Positions 24,914 through 33,834 of a DNA stretch of 64,000 nt are shown one piece after another. The DNA comes from Sulfuricurvum sp. MLSB (GTDB lineage Bacteria; Campylobacterota; Campylobacteria; Campylobacterales; Sulfurimonadaceae). The stretch spans positions 39,896 to 103,895 of the forward strand of contig NZ_JQGL01000015.1 in NCBI RefSeq assembly GCF_000747095.1, read 5' to 3'. The translations under genes and the position numbers were made by a program. Each line of letters opens with the position of its first letter. Position 1 is the first letter of the stretch. The notes under the pieces were generated by a model. That model saw nothing but the letters and a program-made list of their open reading frames with translations, was not told the origin of the DNA and ran no database searches.

Positions 24914-25113
24914 TTCAGCTCTTTCATGTTCAAAAATAGCTCCATCGGCAGCCGTTGTTCTACCGTTCCTTCGATCGGCCGGATTTCGATGTTGCAAATA
25001 GAATCCTTAAGCTCTTCGGCCAGCTTCAGCAGCTCTTCTTTGCTGTTGCGTTTGGCGATTCCGCGCGCGGAGCATCCGGTAACGCCTTTGTGGTTATACG
25101 TCATACGATACAT
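24910..25113 (-). CDS. Small protein upstream of lsrK, unknown
   Basis: 67 residues. The N-terminal region MTYNHKGVTGCSARGIAKRN is followed by a helix (KEELLKLAEELKDSI) and a short beta segment. No membrane span. It resembles small TSCPD/helix-strand proteins only loosely. Overlap of its stop with the lsrK ATG implies translational coupling, so it may be a dedicated partner. A TACTAT hexamer near 25163-25168 (minus strand) could be its promoter. Confidence 0.55.
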   Translation of the reverse strand: MYRMTYNHKGVTGCSARGIAKRNSKEELLKLAEELKDSICNIEIRPIEGTVEQRLPMELFLNMKELK

Positions 25114-25214
25114 GGCAATTCCAAAATAGTTGTTTTTGGATAAAAAGCAAAGAGAGTTCCAATAGTATGAAAAAAGATTATTTAAGAAAGAATGAGGAGG
25201 GTTGAGAGGGGAGG

Positions 25215-25231
25215 AAGTGTCTTAGACACTT
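25215..25231 (-). terminator. Hairpin at the end of the por operon
   Basis: AAGTGTC-TTA-GACACTT is a perfect palindrome that includes the porB stop. A C/T-rich stretch follows it on the minus strand but no pure T run. Confidence 0.4.
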
Positions 25232-26178
25232 GCCTCTTCGCGACGCTGGAGGTAATCCCATTTCGCATCGACGCGGGCTTGCCACTCTTCGATGAGATGC
25301 TCGTATTTGCTGGTAAACAGGTGTTTGAAACGTCCCTGCGCACCGAGGTAATCGCGAACCGGAATAACGTTCTTCGGACGGTATGTGATGTTCAGCTTGG
25401 TACCGTCGATGATTTCGTACAGCGGGAAAACCAACGAATCGGTCGCCAGATCGGAAATAGCGATCGTGTCTTCCGGTGCGAATTTCCACTCGGTCGTACA
25501 CGCCGACATCGCATTGATATAAACCGGGCCTTCTGCCGCAAATCCTTTTTGGATTTTGGCTACCATGTCTTTCCATTTGTTCGGAGCGACCTGTGCCACA
25601 TACGGAGCGCCGTGTGCCGCCATGATGGCCATCATGTCTTTTTTGTTCATTTTCTCACCGTAGCTCACGCGGCCGGCGGGAGTCGTCGTTGCAGACGCAC
25701 CGATCGGTGTCGAAGACGAACGCTGTCCTCCGGTATTGGCGTAGACTTCATTGTCCAAACAAACGTACATCATGTTGTGTCCGCGCTCGAAACATCCCGA
25801 AATCCACTGGAAACCGATATCGTACGTCGCACCGTCTCCGCCGAAAGCGACGAATTTAGGAGTACGGTCCGGCTGTTTCAGACGCCCTTTGGTTTTAAGC
25901 GCTTTGTACATCGCTTCGGCACCCGCAACGGCAGACGAACCGTTTTCGAATCCGATGTGGATCCATGATGCATCCCATGAAGTGTACGGATAGACCGCCG
26001 TACAAACTTCAAGACATCCCGTAGAAGCGGCAAGAATCAAATCGTCGTTCGTAGCGTTCAGGACTTCACGGACAATGATCGAGTGGGCACAGCCCGGGCA
26101 AAGAAGGTTTGCACCTTCAAAGCGGTCAGCAGAAGTCGAAAACTCTTTTAGGTTCTTGATTTTTTTAATTTCAGACAT
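25222..26178 (-). CDS. porB: Pyruvate:ferredoxin oxidoreductase beta subunit
   Basis: 318 residues. It binds thiamine diphosphate and the 4Fe-4S cluster. LLCPGCAHSIIVREVL gives the first cysteines, FGGDGATYDIGFQ the magnesium/TPP GDG motif, and CLDNEVYANTGGQRS the closing Asn. It is the fourth gene of the porGDAB order. In Campylobacterota using the reductive TCA cycle POR works in the direction of pyruvate synthesis from acetyl-CoA. The 2-oxoacid specificity (pyruvate rather than 2-oxoglutarate) is inferred from operon type. Confidence 0.93.
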   Translation of the reverse strand: MSEIKKIKNLKEFSTSADRFEGANLLCPGCAHSIIVREVLNATNDDLILAASTGCLEVCTAVYPYTSWDASWIHIGFENGSSAVAGAEAMYKALKTKGRLKQPDRTPKFVAFGGDGATYDIGFQWISGCFERGHNMMYVCLDNEVYANTGGQRSSSTPIGASATTTPAGRVSYGEKMNKKDMMAIMAAHGAPYVAQVAPNKWKDMVAKIQKGFAAEGPVYINAMSACTTEWKFAPEDTIAISDLATDSLVFPLYEIIDGTKLNITYRPKNVIPVRDYLGAQGRFKHLFTSKYEHLIEEWQARVDAKWDYLQRREEASV

Positions 26179-26188
26179 CGCCTACTCC

Positions 26189-27409
26189 TTAGAAAAACGA
26201 AAGTTTCGGTCCGCGCAGACCGATGTATTGCTGCAATGGAGTCGTCGGTTTACCCGCGTCCATGTTTGCTTTAAGATCGTTATAGATCCCTACCAAATGT
26301 GCTTTAGTCAAATCACGTCCGCCCAAGCCGTAGATATAGTTTGTCAAAACGGCGTTCGTACCGGTGTTGAAAAGAGACCCGGCAAGCTCATTGTAAAGCG
26401 TTCCGACGGTCCCGTGCGGGCTTGAGCGGTCCAATGCAGCAATCGCTTTTACCCCTTTGAGTGTTTCGGCAATTTGCTCCAACGGCCACGGACGGAATAC
26501 GCGGATTCCGACTACGCCCGCTTTGATTCCCTGCGCGCGAAGCTCGTTCGATACCTCTTCGGCAGTCTCTACCGACGTTCCCATACATACCACGGCAATT
26601 TCAGCGTCTTCCATGTTGTACGTTTCAACGAGATTGTATTTGCGTCCGGTCAATTTTTCAAACTCATCGAACGCGGTCTGGATTTTTGGCAACACGACCG
26701 TCATCAACGCGTGCTGTTGACGTGCTTTGTGCTCAAAATGCCAGTCTTCTTCGGTTTGTACGCCGTGCGTTACGGGATGGTCCAGATCAAGCATGTCGTT
26801 CATCGGTTTGAATTCGCCGACGAAATTGTAAACTTGTTCGTCTGTCAGAGTTTTGACGCCCTGCGCCGTATGCGACGTCATAAACCCGTCTTGGTGAACC
26901 ATTGCCGGAAGGCGGACATCGTGGTCTTCCGCAACTTTGAAAGCGATCATGTTCATGTCGTACGCGTTTTGAGGGTTGTAACAATCGATCTGAATCCATC
27001 CGCTGTCGCGTCCGAGATACATATCCGAGTGGTCGCCGTTAACGTTGAGAGGCGCTCCGAGAGCACGGTTTACGACGTTCAAAACGATCGGCAAACGCAT
27101 TCCCGATGCGGAATAGAGGGTTTCGACCATCAAAGCAAAGCCTTGTGACGACGTAGCAGTCGCAACACGTCCGCCCGCTGCCGCCGCACCGATACAGCAT
27201 GACATCGCGCCGTGTTCGGATTCGGTCATCACGAATTCGCCGTCGACATAGCCGTTAGCGGTGAAATTCGCATAATTTTCAACGATCGGAGTCGATGGGG
27301 TAATCGGGTAAGCGGCAACAACGTCTACCTGTACTTGGCGAAGCGCCTGGCTTGCCGCCATATTCCCGTCCCAGACTTCAATGTCGCGTAGTTCCATTGT
27401 ATCAGCCAT
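26189..27409 (-). CDS. porA: Pyruvate:ferredoxin oxidoreductase alpha subunit
   Basis: 406 residues. It contributes to the TPP site and pyruvate binding. VAAYPITPSTPIVENYA, MTESEHGAMSCCIGAAAAGG and ATSSQGFALMVETLYSASG are the conserved N-terminal blocks, and the C-terminal domain II starts near VVGIRVFRPWPLEQIAETL. The start has one base in common with the porD stop. It lacks cluster cysteines, as expected for alpha. Confidence 0.94.
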   Translation of the reverse strand: MADTMELRDIEVWDGNMAASQALRQVQVDVVAAYPITPSTPIVENYANFTANGYVDGEFVMTESEHGAMSCCIGAAAAGGRVATATSSQGFALMVETLYSASGMRLPIVLNVVNRALGAPLNVNGDHSDMYLGRDSGWIQIDCYNPQNAYDMNMIAFKVAEDHDVRLPAMVHQDGFMTSHTAQGVKTLTDEQVYNFVGEFKPMNDMLDLDHPVTHGVQTEEDWHFEHKARQQHALMTVVLPKIQTAFDEFEKLTGRKYNLVETYNMEDAEIAVVCMGTSVETAEEVSNELRAQGIKAGVVGIRVFRPWPLEQIAETLKGVKAIAALDRSSPHGTVGTLYNELAGSLFNTGTNAVLTNYIYGLGGRDLTKAHLVGIYNDLKANMDAGKPTTPLQQYIGLRGPKLSFF

Positions 27410-27828
27410 TAGTCTTCCTTTGGTTCTTCTGCTTTAGCATTTTTATCTTTTTGAGGCCATTCGGCAAGGGCAATCTCTTCGTCTTTTTGCTCCGGGAACA
27501 TCAACAACGATTTTGGATTCGTCGGACAGACTTCCACACAAATACCGCACCCTTTACAGTGGTCATAATCGACACCGACCATTTTTTTGTCGCGCGAAAT
27601 AATCGACATATCCGGGCAGTATACCCAGCAAAACTGGCAGTCGATGCAGTAGTCTTTGTTAAACAAAGGCTTTTCGATACGCCAGTCCGCAACGCTCGCG
27701 GTGAACGAGTTTGACTGTGAATAAGGGCGATTTTCGGGGAGCATCGTAGCGATATCGCGTGTTGCTCCGTCAAACGATCGGAGCATGGCACCGATTTCGA
27801 ATCCATCCCATCCTTTTTTTTCCATCAT
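27409..27828 (-). CDS. porD: Pyruvate:ferredoxin oxidoreductase delta subunit
   Basis: 139 residues with two 4Fe-4S ferredoxin motifs: Cys61, 64, 67 and 71, then Cys91, 94, 97 and 101 (CKGCGICVEVC). An N-terminal extension of about 55 residues precedes them, and the tail is Lys/Glu-rich. It transfers electrons between porB and external ferredoxin. It lies second in the operon. Confidence 0.93.
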   Translation of the reverse strand: MMEKKGWDGFEIGAMLRSFDGATRDIATMLPENRPYSQSNSFTASVADWRIEKPLFNKDYCIDCQFCWVYCPDMSIISRDKKMVGVDYDHCKGCGICVEVCPTNPKSLLMFPEQKDEEIALAEWPQKDKNAKAEEPKED

Positions 27829-27835
27829 GTGCTCC

Positions 27836-28393
27836 TTATTTCACTTCATCATACGCGCGTTGAATCGCGATCATGTTGGCATCGATAATTTTTTGAGGAA
27901 GTTTTTTGAGAACTTTAATCATGCTCTCTTTGAAAAACTCGATATCGTACATTCCCGATACTTTCATCAGCGCACCGAGCATAGGTGTATTGGGGATCGC
28001 TTTCCCGATCGTTTCCTGAGCTATCTTGATGCAGTCTACGGTGTAAACTTTTTTCCCCTGCAGTTTCGGCTGAGACGCGACAAGCTCTTCGGTGCTCATG
28101 TGTGTCGTCACGATGTAGATCGTATTGTCTTTTTCATTCGCGGTGATATCGGCGACATAAACCAGAGCGGGGTCGATAACCAAAACATAGTCAGGTCTCA
28201 TATACTTCTCGTGGTTCAAAATCGCTTTGTCGTCGACACGGTTATACGCCGTCATCGCCGCTCCGCGTTTAGCCGAACCGTAAAACGCGAATGCCTGAAC
28301 ATGCTTACCGGTGGTGGATACAACGTCTGCAAGACCTTTTGCACCTGTAACGGCACCTTGTCCGGCTCGACTATGCCATCGAATCTCTAGCAT
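27836..28393 (-). CDS. porG: Pyruvate:ferredoxin oxidoreductase gamma subunit
   Basis: 185 residues. EIRWHSRAGQGAVTGAKGLADV is the glycine-rich gamma motif, followed by FAFYGSAKRGAAMTAYNRV and ANMIAIQRAYDEV near the end. First gene of porGDAB, seven bases before porD. The family is usually 180-190 residues. Confidence 0.93.
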   Translation of the reverse strand: MLEIRWHSRAGQGAVTGAKGLADVVSTTGKHVQAFAFYGSAKRGAAMTAYNRVDDKAILNHEKYMRPDYVLVIDPALVYVADITANEKDNTIYIVTTHMSTEELVASQPKLQGKKVYTVDCIKIAQETIGKAIPNTPMLGALMKVSGMYDIEFFKESMIKVLKKLPQKIIDANMIAIQRAYDEVK

Positions 28394-28444
28394 GAATTCT
28401 CCCTCATGACTTAAGTTTTAAGTTGAATCTTTATCAATGCGTGT

Positions 28445-28450
28445 ATTTTA
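28445..28450 (-). promoter_or_regulatory. Promoter -10 of the por operon
   Basis: Minus-strand TAAAAT preceded by TTTCA, 52 bases before the porG ATG. The rest of the gap 28394-28518 shows no gene. Confidence 0.4.
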
Positions 28451-28518
28451 TGAAAGTTGCTCTTAAATGTAGCTTTTCACTTTATGGGAGTCTGACTTGG
28501 AAAGAAAATATGTTACTT

Positions 28519-29163
28519 TCAGCCCCGTTCAGCGATATATCGGACCGCTTCGAGGGCATCGGGTTTTATAATATCTGTTAATGTGAGTAATTGTTCCTTA
28601 TTATCATACCCGCTGGTCACGGCTACGCTTTCGATTCCGGCACGGCGAGATGCTTCAATGTCCAAACGGGTATCGCCGATCATCCATGCCGATTCTTTTG
28701 TCGCGTTCATTACCTCTAGCGCTTTGAAAATCGGTTCGGGATGCGGCTTTGGGTTCTCAACATGCTCGCGGCCGATCAATACCTCAAAGTGTCCCATGAC
28801 TCCGAAATGCTCCATCAGTTCCCGGGAATACAGCCCCGTTTTCGTCGTGACGATCCCCAGCCGCGCAAAGGCTGCCGCTTCTTTTATCGCCTCGATTGCA
28901 CCCGGAAGCAAAACGGTCTTCTGGCGCGAAATCTCGCGGTAATAGAGTTTGTACGTGGCCACATGCGCATCTATACGCGGCATCGGAACACCGGCGGCGG
29001 CGAACATCGTCTCAAGCGTATGGCCGATCTGCGAAGTGATCTGCGTTTCCGAAACGCCGGCTATCTCGCCGTGCACGCTTAGAGAGTGGCGGAAACTCTC
29101 GACAATCGCCTCGGTCGAGTCGATCAATGTCCCGTCCAAATCAAAAAGGATTACTTTTTTCAC
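28519..29163 (-). CDS. gph: HAD-family phosphatase, phosphoglycolate phosphatase-like
   Basis: 214 residues. HAD motif I is ILFDLDGTLIDST, motif II is GIVTTKT, and motif IV is WMIGDTRLDIEASRRAG. The cap domain sits between motifs I and II. Phosphoglycolate removal would fit an organism making this by-product, but Campylobacterota fixing carbon by the reductive TCA cycle have no RubisCO, so another phosphate ester is as likely. The start is GTG, overlapping the TGA of the upstream gene. Confidence 0.75.
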   Translation of the reverse strand: MKKVILFDLDGTLIDSTEAIVESFRHSLSVHGEIAGVSETQITSQIGHTLETMFAAAGVPMPRIDAHVATYKLYYREISRQKTVLLPGAIEAIKEAAAFARLGIVTTKTGLYSRELMEHFGVMGHFEVLIGREHVENPKPHPEPIFKALEVMNATKESAWMIGDTRLDIEASRRAGIESVAVTSGYDNKEQLLTLTDIIKPDALEAVRYIAERG

Positions 29164-30665
29164 TTTTTCTCCCAGCTGATATAATCTTCCCAGATGCCGT
29201 TAACGGTGGGTTTTACCCCCCTGATTGAGCGGCTGTACACATTGATGTCGTTCGGAATCACCAAAAACAGATACGGGTTGTCTTCCGCAATCTTGGCATA
29301 AATGCGGCGCTGCAACGCGGCGATTTTTTGCGGATCGACCGATCCTTCCATCTCTTCGATCAAACGGTCGACCGTTTTGGAGCGGTAACCGACCAGATTG
29401 AATCCTCCGGGAACGTCGCTATCGGAGTGCCAGAGGGCGTAAGGGTCCGGAGTAAGCGAGAGGGCCCATCCCAGCAAGACGGCGTCGAATTTGCGCGGAG
29501 CGACAACGGTGTTCAAAAATGCCTGCCACTCCATCACTTTCAGGGTCACTTTGACACCGATTTGCGCCAGCTGTCGCTGCATAATCTCCGCCGCATACGG
29601 ACGAATCATGTTGGAATTGGAGGTCGCGATTTCAAACGTCAGCGGATGCTTTTCGTCGTAACCGGCCGCTTTGAGCAGCGCCTTGGCTTTTTTCACATTG
29701 CGATCGGGGGCTTTGATACTGCCGTTGTACCCGTTGCTTCCCGGCAAAAAAGGGCCGGTGCATACGTTGCCGTGTCCCAAAAACAGCAAATCGATCAAAG
29801 ATTGACGATCGATCGCCAGCGAGAGCGCTTCGCGCACTCTGGGGTCCTGAAACTTTTTGAGGCGCAGGTTAAACCCGAGGTAGGTATAGCTGTGGGAGGG
29901 AAGTTCGAGCGTTTTGAACTGTTTGTGAAACGCCTTATCCAATTGCCGCTCGTACTGCATCGGTTCCAGCGCGCTTACATCGATCTGGTTTGATTTGAGC
30001 ATTAAAAACCGCGTCATCGGATCGGCGATGACGTGAAAAACGATCCGGTCGATCCTGGGGGGATGTTCAAAATAGCGGGGATTGGCTTCGAGAACGATCT
30101 GTTTGGAAAATTCAAGCTTTTTGAGGATGTAGGGGCCTGTCCCTACGGGTGCCGTATTGAAGCGGCTCCCCATCACGTCGCTCTCTTTTTCCAGAATGTG
30201 ACGGGGAACGATCCCCATCATCCAGATCTCAAGCGCTTTGAAATAGGGTTTTTCGTATGCTACGCGCACCGTATAATCGTCGATGACACTGAGTGATTTG
30301 ACAACCCGGAAATCGCTGGCATAGGGAGTAACGACCTTCGGCGAGCGGATCAGTTCGTACGTATAGGCAACATCTTTTGCCGTCAACGGCTTGCCGTCAT
30401 GCCACAACACGCCGCGGCGAAGCTTGAACTCGATCAGCGTCGGGGTGAGGAAGCGGTACGACTCGGCCAGATCGCCGATAACTTTTTTTCCGCTCTCGTC
30501 GTATTTGACCAGCGAATTGAATAAAAAACCGGAAATGGAGGAACTGGCCGAATCGGTCGCGATCAGAGGATTAAGGCGTGCGGGATTGGAGGATGCGCTC
30601 AGATGGAGCGTCGAAGCGATCAGCCAGACGCTTTGCACAAGCAGAAGTAAAAATTTCAATCTCAA
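29160..30665 (-). CDS. Family 5 solute-binding protein (peptide/nickel ABC type)
   Basis: 501 residues with a signal peptide (MRLKFLLLLVQSVWLIAST). The family features are YTYELIRSPKVVTPYASDF, VGTGPYILKKLEFSKQIVLE, VREALSLAIDRQSLIDLLFLG and DAVLLGWALSLTPDPYALW. It probably binds peptides, nickel chelates or similar. No permease or ATPase gene is near: upstream is carbonic anhydrase and downstream a phosphatase. The TTG start at 30663-30665 is preceded at about 10 bases by a likely transcription start, so the leader is short. Confidence 0.85.
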   Translation of the reverse strand: MRLKFLLLLVQSVWLIASTLHLSASSNPARLNPLIATDSASSSISGFLFNSLVKYDESGKKVIGDLAESYRFLTPTLIEFKLRRGVLWHDGKPLTAKDVAYTYELIRSPKVVTPYASDFRVVKSLSVIDDYTVRVAYEKPYFKALEIWMMGIVPRHILEKESDVMGSRFNTAPVGTGPYILKKLEFSKQIVLEANPRYFEHPPRIDRIVFHVIADPMTRFLMLKSNQIDVSALEPMQYERQLDKAFHKQFKTLELPSHSYTYLGFNLRLKKFQDPRVREALSLAIDRQSLIDLLFLGHGNVCTGPFLPGSNGYNGSIKAPDRNVKKAKALLKAAGYDEKHPLTFEIATSNSNMIRPYAAEIMQRQLAQIGVKVTLKVMEWQAFLNTVVAPRKFDAVLLGWALSLTPDPYALWHSDSDVPGGFNLVGYRSKTVDRLIEEMEGSVDPQKIAALQRRIYAKIAEDNPYLFLVIPNDINVYSRSIRGVKPTVNGIWEDYISWEKK

Positions 30666-30681
30666 CCCGTTTTTGGGTGAG

Positions 30682-30690
30682 ATTATAGCA
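30682..30690 (-). promoter_or_regulatory. Extended -10 promoter of the solute-binding protein gene
   Basis: Minus-strand TGCTATAAT, immediately after the carbonic anhydrase stop. Confidence 0.6.
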
Positions 30691-30691
30691 T

Positions 30692-31417
30692 TTATTTCGC
30701 TTCTACGATGCGGCCGTTAAGGGGCTGTACCGGGCGGTAGTTGTGATCGTAGAACTTGCGCATCGCGGCAATCTGCTCTTTGGTTGCGCTTTGGATCTCT
30801 TTCATCACATACCAGCGGACGTTTTCGCTGCACGGCGGAGTGGTCAGAGACCCCATGAAGTGAAAGTAACGGTCGCTGTTTTTCGGAAGCAGCTGGGCGG
30901 GGTTAAGGGTGCCGGCCGTGCCGACGCCGCTCGTTACCGTATCGAGCATCGCATTGCGCTCTTTCCCTTCTTCGAAAAGAACCCCTACGACAAGAAGGTT
31001 GCCGAAGGTGCTTTTGTGCACCATATGGGCAACCAGATCGTACTGTTTCCCATTGATTTTTTCTTCGCTTTTGCCGTGAAAGTGAAATTGTACCAGCTGA
31101 TAGTCCACCCCCTCGACACTGATTTTTCCGCCGTTTTCGACATTGACCTGAATGGCATGGCCGTTATCGACGATCTGGCTTTTGGCCTGAACGTTTTCAT
31201 CGAGCTTGATAACATGGTTCGGGGCGATGGAAACGGTATCGGCCGTTTTGATGTCGATCGGCGACTGGGCTTTTCCATCTTTGCAGATCGCACTGAAATC
31301 GCACCAGTGGGCAGGTCCGTGAGCATCGTAATCCCAATGGGGGGCATGGTGTTCTGAGGCATACGCCCCGAAAGAGAGTAACATAGCCGCTAACGAGAGG
31401 GCAAAAGCATTTTTCAT
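30692..31417 (-). CDS. cah: Periplasmic alpha-carbonic anhydrase
   Basis: 241 residues. Signal peptide MKNAFALSLAAMLLSFGAYA. Zinc ligands are His112 and His114 (QFHFHG) and His131 (VAHMVH). AQSPIDIKT and SLTTPPCSENVRWYVM are family hallmarks, and Cys39 with the Cys of TTPPC forms the usual disulfide. It speeds interconversion of CO2 and bicarbonate in the periplasm, useful for an autotroph and for pH balance. It has its own strong promoter. Confidence 0.95.
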   Translation of the reverse strand: MKNAFALSLAAMLLSFGAYASEHHAPHWDYDAHGPAHWCDFSAICKDGKAQSPIDIKTADTVSIAPNHVIKLDENVQAKSQIVDNGHAIQVNVENGGKISVEGVDYQLVQFHFHGKSEEKINGKQYDLVAHMVHKSTFGNLLVVGVLFEEGKERNAMLDTVTSGVGTAGTLNPAQLLPKNSDRYFHFMGSLTTPPCSENVRWYVMKEIQSATKEQIAAMRKFYDHNYRPVQPLNGRIVEAK

Positions 31418-31445
31418 CCGAATTCTCCTAAAATAATCAATGCTT

Positions 31446-31475
31446 ATCTTATCGGAGATGCTTTCCCTGCGTCAA
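31446..31475 (-). promoter_or_regulatory. Sigma-70 promoter of cah
   Basis: Minus-strand TTGACG (31470-31475) and TAAGAT (31446-31451) with 18-base spacing, 29 bases before the cah ATG. One of the few places here with a recognisable -35. Confidence 0.6.
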
Positions 31476-31504
31476 ATCAAAATAATTTGGGCAAACGTTC
31501 AATT

Positions 31505-32200
31505 TTATTGAACGCTTTTTCTGCTTTGCAGCACATCAACCAATCGAACGATAATAAGAATAATCAGCCATGCCATCACCATTGCGATGATCGTATGGCT
31601 TAGGAAATGATCTCCTTTAAAAATTTTATACAGCCCCATGCTCCACGCAACGGCCAATGCCGCTCCCAACGCTATGACCTTGACTTTTTTTCGCTTGAAT
31701 GCAAAAACCAACGCCAACAACGAAAATCCGAGGCTCGCATGCCCGGCGGGCCAGCAGCGTATCCGATTTTCTTGACAAAAATCCTTCGGGTAGGGGTCCA
31801 GAACTCCCACATGCGGATATTCTCCGCCGTACATCTGCCAATCTCTCGGGCATGGGACATTCGTTGCCGTTTTAAGAGCAACGGTAATGGAGGGGACAAG
31901 AATGCCGGAGAGGACCAGAATCACCATTACCCTTCGATGGCGTTGAACCCACTGATGTTTATTGCCAAAGAGCAATGTCAGCAATAAGGCCGAAAAAAAG
32001 ATGATAATGAGTTTTTTAATACCGTCGTACAAAATAAAATCAATCCATGGGTACCGCCCCTGAACGATCAGCCACTCGCGGGTCTGGATATTGTAAAAAT
32101 GGTTTTGAACCCACACATCGGGAGCGGTACTCCAACCGAAAAACACAATAGACACAATCAAAAGAATAGCGGTGATGATAATATTTTTAGTGGACGCCAT
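31505..32200 (-). CDS. PAP2-family membrane phosphatase, probable lipid A phosphatase
   Basis: 231 residues with about six membrane spans. The second PAP2 motif is PAGHASLGFSLL (PSGH variant), the third is around GDHFLSHTIIAM, and the first motif region is KTATNVPCPRDW, slightly off the KxxxxxxRP consensus. It overlaps eptA by 14 bases. In H. pylori lpxE and eptA are adjacent, and the phosphatase strips the lipid A 1-phosphate before phosphoethanolamine is added. The same division of labour is likely here, but undecaprenyl pyrophosphate phosphatase activity cannot be excluded. Confidence 0.75.
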   Translation of the reverse strand: MASTKNIIITAILLIVSIVFFGWSTAPDVWVQNHFYNIQTREWLIVQGRYPWIDFILYDGIKKLIIIFFSALLLTLLFGNKHQWVQRHRRVMVILVLSGILVPSITVALKTATNVPCPRDWQMYGGEYPHVGVLDPYPKDFCQENRIRCWPAGHASLGFSLLALVFAFKRKKVKVIALGAALAVAWSMGLYKIFKGDHFLSHTIIAMVMAWLIILIIVRLVDVLQSRKSVQ

Positions 32201-33788
32201 ATAAAATGTCCAATTCGGAGTTGTAGATGCTGCTATCGATTTCAGTAAAGTTCAATACCGTGTGAAAATACGAATCGTGTGTAAACGGTTTGTGCATTTT
32301 TCGTTTCAGCGCCTCTTTATCGATTGCAAAATTTTTGCCGAACCACATGATAGCCGGAACGTGCTTTTGCGCGTCAGGAGCTATCGTATAGGGAAAACCG
32401 TGCAGGTACAACCCTTTTTCCCCGAGCGACTCGCCGTGATCGCTGACGTAAAACATCGCCGTTTCGAATTTGGAATCGTTTTGTTTCAAAAACGCAATGG
32501 TCTTGGATAAAAAGTAATCGGTGTACAGTATCGCATTGTCATACGCATTGGTAATCTCTTCGGGCGTACATTCTTCAAGCTGATTACTGCGGCATACGGG
32601 AGTAAACTTTTCAAACCGCTTCGGATAGCGTTTGTAATACGCCGGACCGTGATTTCCCATCTGATGCAAAACAATCACAATGTCTCCTTTCGGGTGAGCA
32701 TCGATATATTCCTGAAGCCCGACCAGCATCCCCTCGTCCCGACATTCTCCCTCGTCGCACAAGGTATTGTTTTCCGGCGTTTTAAAATCCTGATATTCTC
32801 CTCTGAGGGCCACCCCTTTGGAATCGGAATTATTATCGCGCCACAGCACATGCACGCCCGCATGACTCAAGACGTCCAAAACATTTTCGGTGTGTTTGGC
32901 TTTGTCTCCCTCATACTTTTCCCGGCCAAACGACGAAAACATACACGGAACCGATACCGCCGTTTCGGTTCCGCATGAGCTGAATTGAGAAAAATTGATA
33001 ATATCCTCTTTTTTCAGCAGCGGATTGGTTTCGCGGGCATAGCCGTTAAGCGAAAAATGATCGGCCCGTACCGCTTCGCCGACGACCAGAATGACCAGTT
33101 CCCGGTCCACATCGCTGGCAGGGATTTTGGCGTCTTTGCCGATAACCTGCAATCCTGAGTAATTATGCGAAAACGCTTTAGACACATATTTACCGACCGA
33201 ATAGAGGTAGTACGCAGGATTCGCGTAGTAGCGCAGCGGCTTATGTTCCCGAAAAAACGAGGTATAAAACTGGCTGAACACCAACATAACGGCAATCACT
33301 CCCCCCAGTGCGATACCCACCGTTTTCATATCATTAAGCGCCTGAACGCGAAACGGAGGATACACGATTTGAAGACGATACACGATCCATGAGGGGGCAA
33401 CGCCCAGCAAAACGAGGTACAACCCCATCTTCCAGCTCAGAAGATCGGCCGATTCGTTGACGTTGGTCTGCATCGTATTGGTAATCATATGGGTATCGAC
33501 AACAATGTCGTAGGTATCCATAAAATAAGCGACCGCAGCGGTAAGCATCAACAAAAGAATCAATACCGGTTTGAAGATCCACCGATTGGTCAACAGCGTC
33601 AATAGCAAAACGCTGCTTGCAAATAAAATGACGGCGACGGATGCAATATGTACCATGCCGATCCCTGAAAAAGAATAGGCATTCGTAATATGCTGAAAAA
33701 ACGACATATTGGCAAATAAAACCCAGAACAGCGAAACGGCCAAAATCAGATTTCGGCTTTTAACGGGTTTGTCAAACCATGAAACCAC
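32187..33788 (-). CDS. eptA: Lipid A phosphoethanolamine transferase
   Basis: 533 residues. Five N-terminal spans (to about residue 170) are followed by a periplasmic sulfatase-fold domain: VVGEAVRADHFSLNGYARE (Glu238), the nucleophile Thr276 in TETAVSVPCMFS, and YVSDHGESLGEKGLYLHGFP with metal ligands. This is the EptA/PmrC/MCR family that adds phosphoethanolamine to lipid A and lowers polymyxin binding. The start is GTG at 33786-33788 with AAGGGAG upstream. Whether it is expressed with the upstream two-component system is open, as a hairpin region lies between. Confidence 0.93.
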   Translation of the reverse strand: MVSWFDKPVKSRNLILAVSLFWVLFANMSFFQHITNAYSFSGIGMVHIASVAVILFASSVLLLTLLTNRWIFKPVLILLLMLTAAVAYFMDTYDIVVDTHMITNTMQTNVNESADLLSWKMGLYLVLLGVAPSWIVYRLQIVYPPFRVQALNDMKTVGIALGGVIAVMLVFSQFYTSFFREHKPLRYYANPAYYLYSVGKYVSKAFSHNYSGLQVIGKDAKIPASDVDRELVILVVGEAVRADHFSLNGYARETNPLLKKEDIINFSQFSSCGTETAVSVPCMFSSFGREKYEGDKAKHTENVLDVLSHAGVHVLWRDNNSDSKGVALRGEYQDFKTPENNTLCDEGECRDEGMLVGLQEYIDAHPKGDIVIVLHQMGNHGPAYYKRYPKRFEKFTPVCRSNQLEECTPEEITNAYDNAILYTDYFLSKTIAFLKQNDSKFETAMFYVSDHGESLGEKGLYLHGFPYTIAPDAQKHVPAIMWFGKNFAIDKEALKRKMHKPFTHDSYFHTVLNFTEIDSSIYNSELDILYGVH

Positions 33789-33834
33789 TATTGCTCCCTT
33801 TTAAAAAAGGACATTTTAAAAAGGTTTGGGCAAT

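Noticed and set aside
24914..24997. 28-residue extension of the LsrK-type kinase
   Set aside because: It lies within the coding region of the upstream small gene; the ATG at 24911-24913 gives the family start.
25114..25221. Small gene in the gap before porB end
   Set aside because: Reading frames are short and lack ribosome binding sites; the gap holds a hairpin and a candidate promoter only.
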